A stretch of DNA of 64,000 bases from Thermoproteota archaeon (GTDB lineage: Archaea > Thermoproteota > Thermoprotei_A > Sulfolobales > Ignisphaeraceae): assembly GCA_030550585.1 (NCBI GenBank), contig JAUQPB010000005.1, forward strand, positions 1-64,000. Reading direction: 5' to 3'. Below are positions 1-8,015 of this stretch, piece by piece; position 1 is the first letter of the stretch, and each line of letters begins with the position of its first letter. The position numbers and the translations under genes are program-made. Under the pieces are notes generated by a model. It made no database searches, was not told the DNA's origin, and was given only the letters and a program-made list of their open reading frames with translations.

Positions 1-194
1 TCTATCTCCGTCATCTCAGTCGATGTCAGAAACTCCCATAAGGGAGTAGAAAGAGTTAAGCTGCTTGGAAGCCTGTCCCTCACGGCTTGCAACGTAGTTT
101 GAAACTCCCATAAGGGAGTAGAAAGCTCCAGATCTTTCCACAATGGTTGCTTAAACAGCCAAGTCCTAAGAAACTCCCATAAGGGAGTAGAAAG
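1..194 (+). CRISPR. CRISPR array, trailer end (3 repeats)
   Basis: Three identical 25-nt repeats lie at 29-53, 101-125 and 170-194. Each begins GAAACTCC, has a CATAAGGG core and ends AGTAGAAAG. The two complete spacers are 47 and 44 nt, and a partial spacer precedes position 29. The inner part CTCC-CATAA-GGGAG is a short palindrome. The GAAAG 3' end matches the usual crRNA 5'-handle side of archaeal type I-A/III-B repeats, so transcription should run rightward. The leader and most of the array would then lie left of the window, and 194 is the trailer end. No cas genes occur in the window. Confidence 0.95.
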
Positions 195-271
195 GGCAAA
201 GCTAGAGGTATCTACCTGAGAAAATGAGGGTATAGAAGAGTCTGAGGGGTGTTGGTGTGGTAGTCATCTGT

Positions 272-1391
272 TTATTTTCTCTTCTCTAGTGATAGTAGTA
301 GTGGGATTGCTGCTAGAAATAGTGTTAGACTTGTTAGGTATGGTAGTATTGGGTTTAGTTTTGCTAGTAGCCCGACTATGAGGGGTGTTGCGAGGGCTAC
401 CATTTTCTCGAAGCTTGATAGTCCGGCTAGTATGCTACTTGCTTTGTCGCTTGGTATTTTGCTGAATATCCACGATCTGTAGAAGGGTAGTGATAGGGTG
501 TTGCCGAATTCTGCCATGATGTTTGCTGCTAGTATGGCGTAGAAGTTGGGAACTAGAAACATTATTAAGGCCCATAGAGTTCTCAATGCAAAGTATAGGG
601 ATATGACCTTGAATCTATGTCTAGGGTTTATATGCTCAGATAGGTGGGTTGCTGATAGTGATGCTAGTATTGAGGGTGGTCATCATATAGTTTACCAAGA
701 CTATCTCGGGTGCTAGATATAGTGCGAGGATCTCCAACGCCTCTAAGGTGAGTATAGCTTTGAATTCTCTATCGAATCTAAAGGTAAATACATCGCCTAT
801 CCTCTCCCTGGCATCGAGCCTGGGCAAATACTTAACCAAGTACATTACCGTGAATATTGAGGAGGTTCCTATAGCTATGAAGCCAATTGCATAGTGTATC
901 GGCTTAGGGAATAACACACCAAAGACATATCCCAATACAATGAAGCTTATAGCCTCGCTTGGCAGTGGCAGTCTCATGTGCCATGCATAAACCTCCTCAA
1001 GCCTGTCCTTAGGGTATAGCTGCTTCTCAGCAGCTTGATACAGTGGATAGAAGATCCTAGAGACCCTATCCACAAGCAGGCCCAGCGAGATCGTTAACGG
1101 CCCTAGAAATCTGTATGAAAGCCCATAAAGAACATTCTCAACACCATCCAATACATCTATCAGGATAAGGCCATGCCTAATCGTTACTCTGTCAAACAGC
1201 CTGCCAATGAGATAGGTTAGGGGAATCGAAGCAATGTTTACCACAGTGAAGAGAAGCCCTATCTCAAGTATAGAATAGCCTGCCATAAGCATGTAGACAG
1301 ACAGCATATACCAAGTGATAAGGATAGGTGATATGATTGTGTGGTAAACTATGTATCTATGAGCACCTACGAGTATATCACTCCACTTCAA
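272..1391 (-). pseudogene. Frameshifted MFS permease
   Basis: One major facilitator transporter split over two frames. The N-terminal piece (1391-636, TTG start) has about seven hydrophobic segments. The C-terminal piece (586-272) has about three. Reading the second frame upstream from 586 gives a seamless loop, SEHINPRHRFKV, that runs back to about position 680. A single-base indel near the CCC at about 676-682 therefore accounts for the break. Restored length is about 372 residues, slightly short for MFS proteins (about 390-420). It could be a true pseudogene or an assembly error. The substrate cannot be told. A second, intact MFS gene lies at 33052-34263. Confidence 0.8.
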
Positions 1392-1592
1392 AGCGCATCA
1401 TCACAACTATTTGAAACTAAGAACCATCTCTACAAGTATTTCCCTTAGCTCAAAAAGGCTATCTAAGCTATATATATTCAGCGGAGTGCTCCCACACAAG
1501 CAAAGCCTTAGAACATATCGTTAAAGATCTGGATTTAAAACATTATTAAAGGTGGCAGACCAACCACAACAAAACAACACTCATAAGAATCA

Positions 1593-1760
1593 TATGAACC
1601 ACGGGTTTACAACCTATCACTAGACCAACAGCTCGACACACACCTGAAGTGGCACGGCAAAATCTATACAATGTTCGCCATCACATAAAGCAAAGAGGTG
1701 CTGGAATTCGCCACGCTACAAGAGCTCATTGGCTGGATAAACCAGAAGCTATACTCCTAA
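1593..1760 (+). pseudogene. Short decayed ORF, unknown
   Basis: A 56-codon frame reads like protein (YEPRVYNLSLDQQL, then HGKIYTMFAIT). A TAA interrupts it at 1686-1688, after which it continues in the same frame (EVLEFATLQELIGW) to a TAA at 1758. I do not recognise the family. It looks like the C-terminal end of a lost gene. Between it and 2007 only unsupported short frames on both strands are visible. The call rests on amino-acid appearance alone. Confidence 0.25.
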
Positions 1761-2031
1761 CCACAACCGTTTTTATCAATGTTTGCTATATACTTTAAAT
1801 TCTCTTTTGAGAGAAAAGAATGCTTTTGCACAAGGTTCTCGGAGAAATCTTGTACAGGCTTAAGGCTGTGTAAAGTTTCTGACGAGACTCGTTTAAACGA
1901 TATTAAAACCCATACCCTCTCTTTTCTGTCAATTGACAAGCTGACCAAGAATAAATATAGCCATATAGATTATCTCACTACACATCACGATAATAGTTGA
2001 GGTGCATTATAAAAAATAAACACCGGTTTAA

Positions 2032-2075
2032 GCCTGCGGAGCCGGAGGACCCGGGTTCAAATCCCGGCGGGCCCG
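2032..2075 (+). tRNA. 3' half of tRNA-Arg(GCG), isolated
   Basis: The fragment starts inside the anticodon arm. It has loop CTGCGGA (anticodon GCG at 2036-2038), stem strand GCCGG, variable loop AGGAC, a perfect T arm (CCGGG-TTCAAAT-CCCGG), acceptor strand CGGGCCC and discriminator G. The D arm and 5' acceptor strand are absent upstream. Its acceptor strand pairs perfectly with GGGCCCG at 4714-4720, and its anticodon strand pairs with CCGGC at 4742-4746. A TATA-like box (TTATAAAAA, 2008-2016) lies about 20 nt upstream, so it might be transcribed. It is either an attachment-site or recombination scar of an integrated element, or half of a split tRNA. Confidence 0.7.
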
Positions 2076-2447
2076 CTACACACTTTATGTAACTCCACAC
2101 TTTATCTATTGTTTAATATAGCTTAAGCTTGTTATATCCGGAATTTTCTAACTGCCTCGGTTATGTTCCATACTTCTACCACGACATGGTTCCTCGGGTT
2201 GCTGAAGCGATTGTCCGTGCCTGGAAAAATCATAGAGAAGGCTAAAAATAGTGGGTACGGGCAACCACTATATATGTCGAGGAGGTCTAGGGTATCCACG
2301 AAATTAAATTATATATAAATATATAATGTGAAACTATTTGGGTGTATTAGGAACACTGTATAGAATATTGCGCAGTAAGCTTGCTTAATCTCTCCTGGGA
2401 AATTAAGGCATGAGTTTTTGCTTGATTTAAAAGTGTATTATGGTAAC
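2076..2447. other. Intergenic, no supported gene
   Basis: Between the tRNA fragment and vapC I see no convincing frame, repeat or RNA. The first bases (CTACACAC, 2076-2083) recur after the degenerate tRNA copy at 4786-4793. The tRNA-related duplication therefore extends a little beyond the tRNA 3' end. Confidence 0.5.
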
Positions 2448-2855
2448 TCAGTACTTGTTTCCTTTACTGATATCAATTGATGATAAAGTTTTCACATACT
2501 TTGATGCTACTTGCCTTAACTTTGCATCGTCTGTTACTAGTGTTAATTTCTCTTTCATCGCTGTGTGGATGTAGGATGCATCATAGATGGTTAAGCCTTC
2601 TCTGAGTGATAAAGTGAGAACCTCTTTCTCGAATTCCCTTATAGTGTGTATTTCCACTATGTTGAATATGCTTGTGAGGATCTCCACGAGCTTAAAGCCG
2701 GTCTCCACACCGATCCTCTTGATTAAGTATACCTCTTTCCACACAGCATTAAGAGATTCATATAGTGCTAGATCCAAAGTGTGTGCTTTCACGAAAATAC
2801 TTAAATCACCACGCTTCACCAGGTTCACAATAGCACTTGAATCCAGTAGGAACAA
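2448..2855 (-). CDS. vapC: PIN-domain toxin VapC
   Basis: A 135-residue PIN-domain ribonuclease, the toxin of a VapBC pair, expected to cut RNA when freed from its antitoxin. The acidic active-site residues are visible: D5 in MFLLDSSAIV, E33 in LYESLNAVWKE, D92 in TIYDASYIH and D109/D110 in VTDDAKL. Length is typical of the family. The start lies 2 nt after the stop of the upstream antitoxin gene, so the two are translated as one unit. Archaeal genomes carry many VapBC pairs, and the RNA target cannot be inferred. Confidence 0.9.
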   Translation of the reverse strand: MFLLDSSAIVNLVKRGDLSIFVKAHTLDLALYESLNAVWKEVYLIKRIGVETGFKLVEILTSIFNIVEIHTIREFEKEVLTLSLREGLTIYDASYIHTAMKEKLTLVTDDAKLRQVASKYVKTLSSIDISKGNKY

Positions 2856-2857
2856 TT

Positions 2858-3085
2858 CTACCTCCTCTCTCTATCTCCACGTATTAGATCTACCACTTCT
2901 TCATCTGGAATACTGGCTATTTCACCTAGTATATTCCTTAGTTTCTCTTCAAGCTCAGCTAGAATTCGTTTCTTAACTTCTTCCTCTAAAGCCTTCTTTA
3001 TGATTGGTCCTGGTTTAATCCCATATTTATCCATAAGTTCTTTCAATTTCTTAGGTATCTTAGCTGAAACAGTCACATAAGTCAT
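2858..3085 (-). CDS. vapB: VapB-type antitoxin
   Basis: A small antitoxin (75 residues from ATG 3085). The N-terminal part (MTYVTVSAKIPKKLKELMDK) looks like a ribbon-helix-helix DNA-binding arm. The C-terminal helix (LEEKLRNILGEIASIPDEE) is the usual toxin-wrapping segment. A longer frame opens at 3145. I prefer 3085 because a TATA-like TTATATT lies near 3112-3118, about 25-30 nt upstream of a start there. It is followed directly by vapC. Such antitoxins normally repress their own operon as a complex with the toxin. Confidence 0.8.
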   Translation of the reverse strand: MTYVTVSAKIPKKLKELMDKYGIKPGPIIKKALEEEVKKRILAELEEKLRNILGEIASIPDEEVVDLIRGDRERR

Positions 3086-3179
3086 ACTCTTAACCAATAA
3101 TACTTTTTCAATGTAAACCAATATAAGGTTTACTAATAAGTGCACCTATGTTGCGCGTGTTTCAGTTGTTCTGTGACAA

Positions 3180-3489
3180 CTGGGTATTGCTGGTGGTGTA
3201 GCAGGTGGAGCAGCTGGTGTTGCTCTCGGTGGTTTCATAGGCTTAGTAATAGGCTTCACAACACAACAAGTGCTGAGGCAAGCAATTGTGGGAATGTTCC
3301 TACTACTAACTAGCTAGACCATTCAAAATAAACGACGTGATCGATGTTGCAGGTGAAAGCGAGGTTAAAGTAGAAGATATAACAACGCTATTCACGATTG
3401 TTAGAAGGAAAGACGGGTTCCAAGTACTAATACCAAGCAGCGCTATCATAGGCCAAAAGATCGTTATTAGGGAAAGAGCGAAAGAGTAG
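3180..3489 (+). pseudogene. MscS mechanosensitive channel remnant
   Basis: Two consecutive frames resemble the pore helix and beta domain of MscS channels. First comes a Gly/Ala-rich helix (GGVAGGAAGVALGGF, then GLVIGFTTQQVLRQAIVGM). After a frameshift near 3306-3318 comes PFKINDVIDVAGESEVKVED and a segment ending VLIPSSAIIGQKIVI. This is the order TM3, then beta domain, seen in MscS. TM1, TM2 and the start are missing, with a TGA directly upstream, and most of the C-terminal domain is gone. It is a dead remnant about 100 codons long. Confidence 0.7.
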
Positions 3490-4045
3490 CATTTACACAG
3501 TGATAAGACAAGTAAGTTTTTATAAATCTCCTTCCCTAATTGTACTTTTTCTACTTGTAATCATAGTGTAATCTGCAAGGAATTCGAAAATAGCTCCAAG
3601 TGCTATCAATCCAAGTAGTAACAAATCCAATTGCCTTCAACGTATAGTGCTGGGAAATCATTGAAAGTATAGTTGATAACTATTCCACTTCGTCAAATAT
3701 AGCTTAAATCACCTGGGTTCACCTCTTTATATGCTTGTTATATTAGTATACTATAGACTAACTCTATATCGAAGAAGTTATCGCAGAAAACACAGAAACT
3801 TCCTCAATTTCACCTCGTCGATAACTACTATTGAAACATAACCTCGTCCTTTAGGACAGAGAGGAGGTAGACCGCGGTGGCTGTTCATCTAGGATCCAGC
3901 GGGTTGTTTGTTTCCAGGAGAGGAGGTTTCTTTGAGCATCTCCAGGTAGTCGAGGACGTTCTCTTCCTTTGCCCTTGTCTCTAGAATCACCGAGTGTTTA
4001 ATTAAATAATACTAAATAATACTTAGAATCTTAATTACTGCACGG
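3490..4045. other. Intergenic, degraded
   Basis: No intact gene is visible. Two weak traces are worth recording. A minus-strand frame ending with TAG near 3889 (ETRAKEENVLDYLEMLK) looks like the C-terminal tail of some lost protein. A small hairpin GTCC-TTTA-GGAC at 3846-3857 is followed by AGAGGAGG. Neither can be assigned to an element. Confidence 0.3.
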
Positions 4046-4705
4046 GTGGTTGGCTTATTCAGTGCTGAGGTTGCCAGGAGGCTTCAGTCAAGGTTATCCA
4101 TGATTGTACTTGAGGAACTAGATGATTTTCCAAGCTTGGATTTAGAGACTATTAGATTTATCGCGGGCTTCGACTCCTCGTATGCTGGGAACATACAGTG
4201 TGCTGTAGTAGTTGTCTATGATCTCCAGGCAGGTCGAGTGGTCGAGAAAACCCATGTAGGTGTTTCTGTTAAAGTACCCTATATTCCTGGATTACTGGCT
4301 TTCAGAGAGATACCTGGGTATATGAGAGCATATGGTAAACTAAGTGTTAAACCAGATGTATTAATGATTGATGAACATGGATTAGCTCATCCAAGAGCGT
4401 TTGGAATAGCGACACACCTAGGGTTAATCCTGAATAAACCAAGCATAGGAGTGGCGAAGAAGCACCTACACAGTGAAATAGTAACAGTAGACAATAGGAA
4501 AATAGTGAAAGCACATGGAAGAATAATTGGCGAAGTAATAGAGCATGAAAAACAGAAAATATATGTAAGTATAGGATACAAAATAAAACTCGAAGACGCG
4601 GTAAAAATAGTGAAAAAACTACTAGTCGAAAACAAGAAGCTACCAATACCACTACAAATAGCAGACGAATACTCAAAAACAATTAAAAATAAATACTACA
4701 AGTAG
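4046..4705 (+). CDS. nfi: Endonuclease V
   Basis: Deoxyinosine 3'-endonuclease (219 residues) that nicks DNA next to deaminated adenine, a useful repair activity at high temperature. Family signatures are FDSSYAG with catalytic D43, VPYIPGLLAFREIPG with E88, the acidic IDEHG (D109; most members have DGHG), LAHPRAFG, and IGVAKKH with conserved lysines. It starts at GTG. The gene stands alone between an MscS remnant and the tRNA-Arg copy. Its last codons overlap the AT-rich TATA-like sequence about 26 nt ahead of that copy. Codons shift from T/G-ending near the start to A/C-ending near the end. Confidence 0.93.
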   Translation: MVGLFSAEVARRLQSRLSMIVLEELDDFPSLDLETIRFIAGFDSSYAGNIQCAVVVVYDLQAGRVVEKTHVGVSVKVPYIPGLLAFREIPGYMRAYGKLSVKPDVLMIDEHGLAHPRAFGIATHLGLILNKPSIGVAKKHLHSEIVTVDNRKIVKAHGRIIGEVIEHEKQKIYVSIGYKIKLEDAVKIVKKLLVENKKLPIPLQIADEYSKTIKNKYYK

Positions 4706-4713
4706 TAAAATAA

Positions 4714-4786
4714 GGGCCCGTTGCCTAGCCAGGATAGGGCGCCGGCCTGCAGAGCCGAGTACATGGATTCAAATCCCGGGATTTAC
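4714..4786 (+). tRNA. Degenerate tRNA-Arg copy: 5' half intact, 3' half ruined
   Basis: The 5' half is perfect: acceptor GGGCCCG (4714-4720), a D arm pairing GCCT with GGGC, anticodon strand CCGGC and loop CTGCAGA. The third anticodon base is A here and G in the 2032 copy. Downstream the T arm keeps only TTCAAATCCCGG and the acceptor strand is lost, so it does not fold by itself. Joined with 2036-2075 it gives a perfect cloverleaf with anticodon GCG. TATA-like TTAAAAATAAATA at 4682-4694 sits at promoter distance. It is either a pseudogene left by recombination at a tRNA gene or the 5' half of a split tRNA. Confidence 0.65.
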
Positions 4787-4865
4787 TACACACCAGGTTT
4801 TACACAATCGGTTAAAGTGCTTTTTATACCTTGTGTACCAAGTCAATTCTAGTATGGTGTAAATC

Positions 4866-5217
4866 TTGAGTAGGTGTAGTACCATACGGTATCTTGATGG
4901 TGCTGCGACACGGTTTATTGATAGCTCTCGTCACATAATTGAATGACTATAGTCTTCCGTGGGATTATGAGCTGAAAGAAAGATAAGGGAAGTACCCGTC
5001 TAAGAGACAACACCAGAATCTGTCGAGGAGAGGTCGAAAACGGTATGAGAAGGTCTATATATCTATCCTGGGCTACGAGGTTAAGAGAAACCAGTTCCTC
5101 ACGGGATATTGTTTTCAATTGCCACACTTGATTTTCAGAGTATTTTTTTTAGCGGAAGTGAGGTGGGGTTGTGGGATTTGTAGCGAGCCTCGGGGTAGAG
5201 GTATATGCGGATACTAG
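4866..5217 (+). pseudogene. Decayed gene of unknown function with its promoter
   Basis: From TTG 4866 a frame reads STIRYLDGAATRFIDSSRH and then stops. One base later the reading resumes as DYSLPWDYELKER. After an in-frame TAA (4984) it runs on as NLSRRGRKRYEKVYISILGY to a TAG at 5215. A TATA box (TTTTTATACC, 4823-4832) stands about 40 nt ahead of the start. One indel and one stop thus split what was one basic protein of about 115 residues. I do not recognise the family; the basic, tyrosine-rich sequence would suit a nucleic-acid-binding or mobile-element protein. Confidence 0.4.
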
Positions 5218-5263
5218 CTAAGCTATTTTGGGTTAGGCATCTTGAACGTGAGTTAGACTTATT

Positions 5264-5298
5264 AGTTCCGGGGCGGAACTAGGTTCCTGGGCGGAACC
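5264..5298 (+). promoter_or_regulatory. Tandem palindromes abutting the ATPase start
   Basis: Two 17-bp inverted repeats, AGTTCCGGGGCGGAACT (5264-5280) and GGTTCCTGGGCGGAACC (5282-5298), each have a perfect 6-bp stem and a 5-nt centre. They are spaced 18 bp apart. The second ends exactly at the GTG start codon (5299). A TATA-like ACTTATTA precedes the first. They could be a two-site operator over the transcription start or two mRNA hairpins. A comparable pair precedes the paralogous gene at 57900. Confidence 0.7.
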
Positions 5299-6336
5299 GT
5301 GGCGCTATTTGATGTGAGGCCTAAGTCTCGGAGGGAGGAGCTGTTTGATAGGGAGAGAGAGCTTGGGGAGCTTGGCTCAGCTGTTTCTCGTGGACACCCG
5401 TTAATTCTGCTTCTTGGTGTTAGGCGTATTGGCAAGACGAGTATTCTCAGAACTTTTCTCAGTACTGTCAATGGTATATACGTTGATATGAGGGGTGTTG
5501 TTAGGAGGCAGGATCTGGAGGCTAGGGTTGCAGACTATGTGAGTGAGCATTTGGATAGGTTTAGGAGGTTTTTAAGTGGTGTGAGAGGTGTTTCTATAGC
5601 TGGTCTCTCTATCGAGATTAGGTGGAGGGGTAGGGACTCAATCAGTTTTCTGGGTCTTCTCGAAGAGTTGAACAAGAGGGGAGAGAGGTTCGCTATAGTC
5701 TTGGATGAGGTGCAGCATGCGAGACCTCCTCTGTCCGCCGAGCTCAGAAACGCTATAGCCTATGCCTATGACAACCTAGAGAACATCACGTTCATTATAG
5801 CAGGCTCTGAAATAGGTATGGTACGCGATTTCCTCAGGCTCGATGACCCCTCATCCCCTCTATACGGCAGGCATGTACATGAGATAGCTGTTGAGAGGTT
5901 TAGCATGGATCTGTCGAGAGAGTTTCTGTATAGAGGATTTAGAGAAGAGGGTGTAGAACCCCCTAAAGAAGCTATAGAAGAGGCGATCAACTTCTTCGAC
6001 GGCATCGTCGGGTGGCTCGTCCTCTTCGGCAGAAGCTATGTAGATGGCGCCAGAGACTTCAGCTACATCAAGAGACTGGCAATTGAAACAGCTCTACAAG
6101 AACTCAACAAACTCACCAACAGAGAAAAAGCAGTTCTAAAAGCCGTGGCACACGGCTGCAGAAACTGGAGTTGCGTAAGAGACTTCATAGCCGAGCAACA
6201 CGGAATCCTCCTACCAAAATCAACACTATCAAGAGTCATAGACAAACTCGAAAAACTCAGCATAATAAAAGACTACACATTCCTAGACCCAGTATACAAA
6301 GAAGCCTCCAAAAACCTACACACAACTCTAACCTAA
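5299..6336 (+). CDS. Archaeal STAND-like ATPase with C-terminal winged helix
   Basis: A 345-residue member of the archaeal ATPase family (Pfam Arch_ATPase type). The N-terminal motif RREELFDRERELGEL is followed by Walker A GVRRIGKTSIL and Walker B FAIVLDEVQHA, with the sensor region around IIAGSEIGMVRDFL. The last 80 residues (NREKAVLKAVAHG to LSIIKDYTFLDP) look like a winged helix-turn-helix domain. Cellular role is unknown; such proteins are common in hyperthermophiles and are often called signalling or DNA-linked ATPases. GTG start follows the tandem palindromes. It is paralogous to 57900-59003. Third codon positions change strongly from G/T-rich to A/C-rich along the gene. Confidence 0.85.
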   Translation: MALFDVRPKSRREELFDRERELGELGSAVSRGHPLILLLGVRRIGKTSILRTFLSTVNGIYVDMRGVVRRQDLEARVADYVSEHLDRFRRFLSGVRGVSIAGLSIEIRWRGRDSISFLGLLEELNKRGERFAIVLDEVQHARPPLSAELRNAIAYAYDNLENITFIIAGSEIGMVRDFLRLDDPSSPLYGRHVHEIAVERFSMDLSREFLYRGFREEGVEPPKEAIEEAINFFDGIVGWLVLFGRSYVDGARDFSYIKRLAIETALQELNKLTNREKAVLKAVAHGCRNWSCVRDFIAEQHGILLPKSTLSRVIDKLEKLSIIKDYTFLDPVYKEASKNLHTTLT

Positions 6337-6381
6337 GCAACAAAACCCACAACACCCCACCCCATCTAGGAGATCAAGAAA

Positions 6382-6406
6382 CTTTCTACTCCATTATGAG
6401 AGTTTC
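6382..6406 (-). repeat. Solitary CRISPR-repeat-like element
   Basis: On the minus strand this 25-mer matches the array repeat at 29-194 in 23 of 25 positions. The two differences are G for C within the CATAAGGG-side palindrome half and one A-to-T change. No second copy flanks it. Directly downstream on the plus strand is a TATA-like GTATACTATATTC (6409-6421). The element therefore sits just upstream of a promoter, as does 24219-24243. Confidence 0.8.
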
Positions 6407-6652
6407 TTGTATACTATATTCACGTAGATGTGGTTTCTGTCTAGTTGTCGAGAAGGTTTTGGAGAGTGTTTGACGATGCTCTAGAGTCGATGGGGATCTC
6501 TGGTGATGTGTAGATGAAACTGTTGGGGTCTAGGGTGGGATAAGAACACAGGTATCGTATGTAAACCCTTTTGAGGTTGTCTCTATAACAGCTTTGCTGT
6601 ATGTAGATAGCATCGGCATCGTATACCCAGTAAGAGCTTGGCTATTGTGAAA
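6407..6652 (+). other. Promoter and start of a lost vapB-like gene; otherwise empty
   Basis: From 6408 the sequence TTGTATACT...GTAGATGTGG resembles the promoter and start of the intact vapB at 9662-9690 (TTGTATACTG...GTAGGTGTGG). Both continue TTTCTGTCTA or TTTTTGTCTA. Here the frame runs only about 15 codons (MWFLSSCREGF) before a stop. An adjoining frame reads VVEKVLESV, recalling AVVEKALEE of the intact antitoxin. I read it as a truncated antitoxin gene. Nothing else is visible up to the MgtE remnant. Confidence 0.4.
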
Positions 6653-7466
6653 TTAGGTTAGAACTGTGGTTATATCGCCTACGCTTGTCACTACTGGGGC
6701 GGATGCGGTTGCAGGGTCTATCCTGAGTTTGGCTAGTATGATTGGCAGTAGTGCACCGACTATGTCTGCTACATAGCATGACACGGCCAAGGCTGTGGAA
6801 ACCACTGTGGCTATTTTTAGTGCGTAGTCCATGTCTCTGAGGGATAGAAACGGTATTGCAAAGCCTATGGCGAAGGCAAGTGGTGCTAGCATTAGAAGCG
6901 TAAGTGTTGTGGTGATAAACTCTTTGGCTATAACCTTCAGCACATCTCTTCTAGACACCCTCACCTCTCCTGTAACAAGACTCCTCAAAAATATCTATTG
7001 CCTCGCCAACAGTCATACTATCTTCGAACACCGGTATCCGGGTAGTCATTATACCCCCAACACTTTCAGGTGGAAACCTCATTATCTTTCCAACTTCTGA
7101 TGAAAGCTCTGGCGGAAGTAGCTTGAGTATCTCAAGCCTCGTTTTAGACGGTAGTTTGTAAAGAACATCGGCAATCTCATCTACAGGAAGCTTTGCCAAC
7201 AACTTAACAATATCATCAACACCCCTAACCGATGCTATCCCATAAACAATCTCATCTGGGAGCCTAGCCAATACCTCAACAAGATTCTCAAGATTTGAAA
7301 CAGCAAAAATCTTTCTCCGAGCGCTACTATCAAGCCTTATAACCACATCCATAGCATTTGGAGGATCTAGAGAATTGAATATCGATACAGCCTTCTCAAC
7401 ATCGTTACTCTCGACATACCCATTAATAATATCCACAACATCAGTCACATTACTCGACTCACTCAT
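6653..7466 (-). pseudogene. mgtE: Internally deleted MgtE magnesium transporter
   Basis: The N-terminal piece (ATG 7466 to 6951) holds the MgtE N domain, with its helical repeats of the LPVDEIADVLYKLP and LLPPELSSEVG type. It continues into the first CBS strand (SVGGIMTTRIPVFE). After a frame change near 6951-6990 comes a C-terminal channel piece ending DPATASAPVVTSVGDITTVL, the Mg2+-selective motif of MgtE. Most of the CBS pair and the first membrane helices are missing, and the usual tail after the motif is cut off. About 270 residues remain of the normal 430 or so. It is almost certainly non-functional. Confidence 0.8.
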
Positions 7467-8015
7467 TACAGCACCCAACTCGATGCATTCGAATTGGAAT
7501 AGATATAGATTATTTGTAAACTTTAGCTGAAGCTGATATAGATAACGACACACTCAAATAGTGGCCAAGAACACTAGGCTCAAGTCTGGTATAGATTTAT
7601 AATTGTTGCTGTCACCCTTCTCTACAACCCCGTCTTCGTTGCATAAGTCGAGAAACCAGTCATTCACTATCCAAGAACTTAAGCTTCCTGTTTCTAGAAA
7701 CTAGCCCCAAAGAATTGCTATAACTGTGTATATGGTATGACTTGACAGTTCTTCGCATGTATTATCAACATCGGCACAAATATTTTGTCGACCCATTTGA
7801 TTCGGCTCCTCAGCAAATCTGTAAGCATGCAATAGCAGTGACCATAATCTTAGCAAGTATCTTTTCCTTACTTCCCACTCCCAAAAACTCTACGGCAAGC
7901 TCTAGTCAAAATATGTTGGCGAGGGGAGCACTCTTACAGAGGCCTATTTACTAGCTAACCGAAAGTATTTCACACTACGATGAACTCTCTAACAAGTCTT
8001 GTGAAACAATAAAAA
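7467..8015. other. Intergenic, nothing identified
   Basis: About 550 bp between the MgtE remnant and the flavodoxin gene. A 70-codon plus-strand frame at 7742-7954 exists but has no recognisable family, promoter or ribosome-binding site, so I do not call it. No repeats or RNA signatures are seen. Confidence 0.4.

Noticed and set aside
1757-2000. Overlapping 63- and 73-codon frames on both strands
   Set aside because: They lie on top of each other, and neither has a family motif, a supported start or a clear promoter.
3840-3870. Hairpin GTCCTTTAGGAC as the end of an IS200/IS605 element
   Set aside because: No transposase or TnpB remnant lies next to it and the stem is only 4 bp.
4347-4682. 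Long minus-strand frames across endonuclease V
   Set aside because: They are shadows of a well-supported gene.
4714-4786. Functional tRNA-Cys(GCA)
   Set aside because: The loop reads GCA, but the acceptor and T stems do not pair and the body is that of tRNA-Arg.
7742-7954. 70-codon frame as a gene
   Set aside because: No family, promoter or neighbouring gene supports it, and composition looks non-coding.
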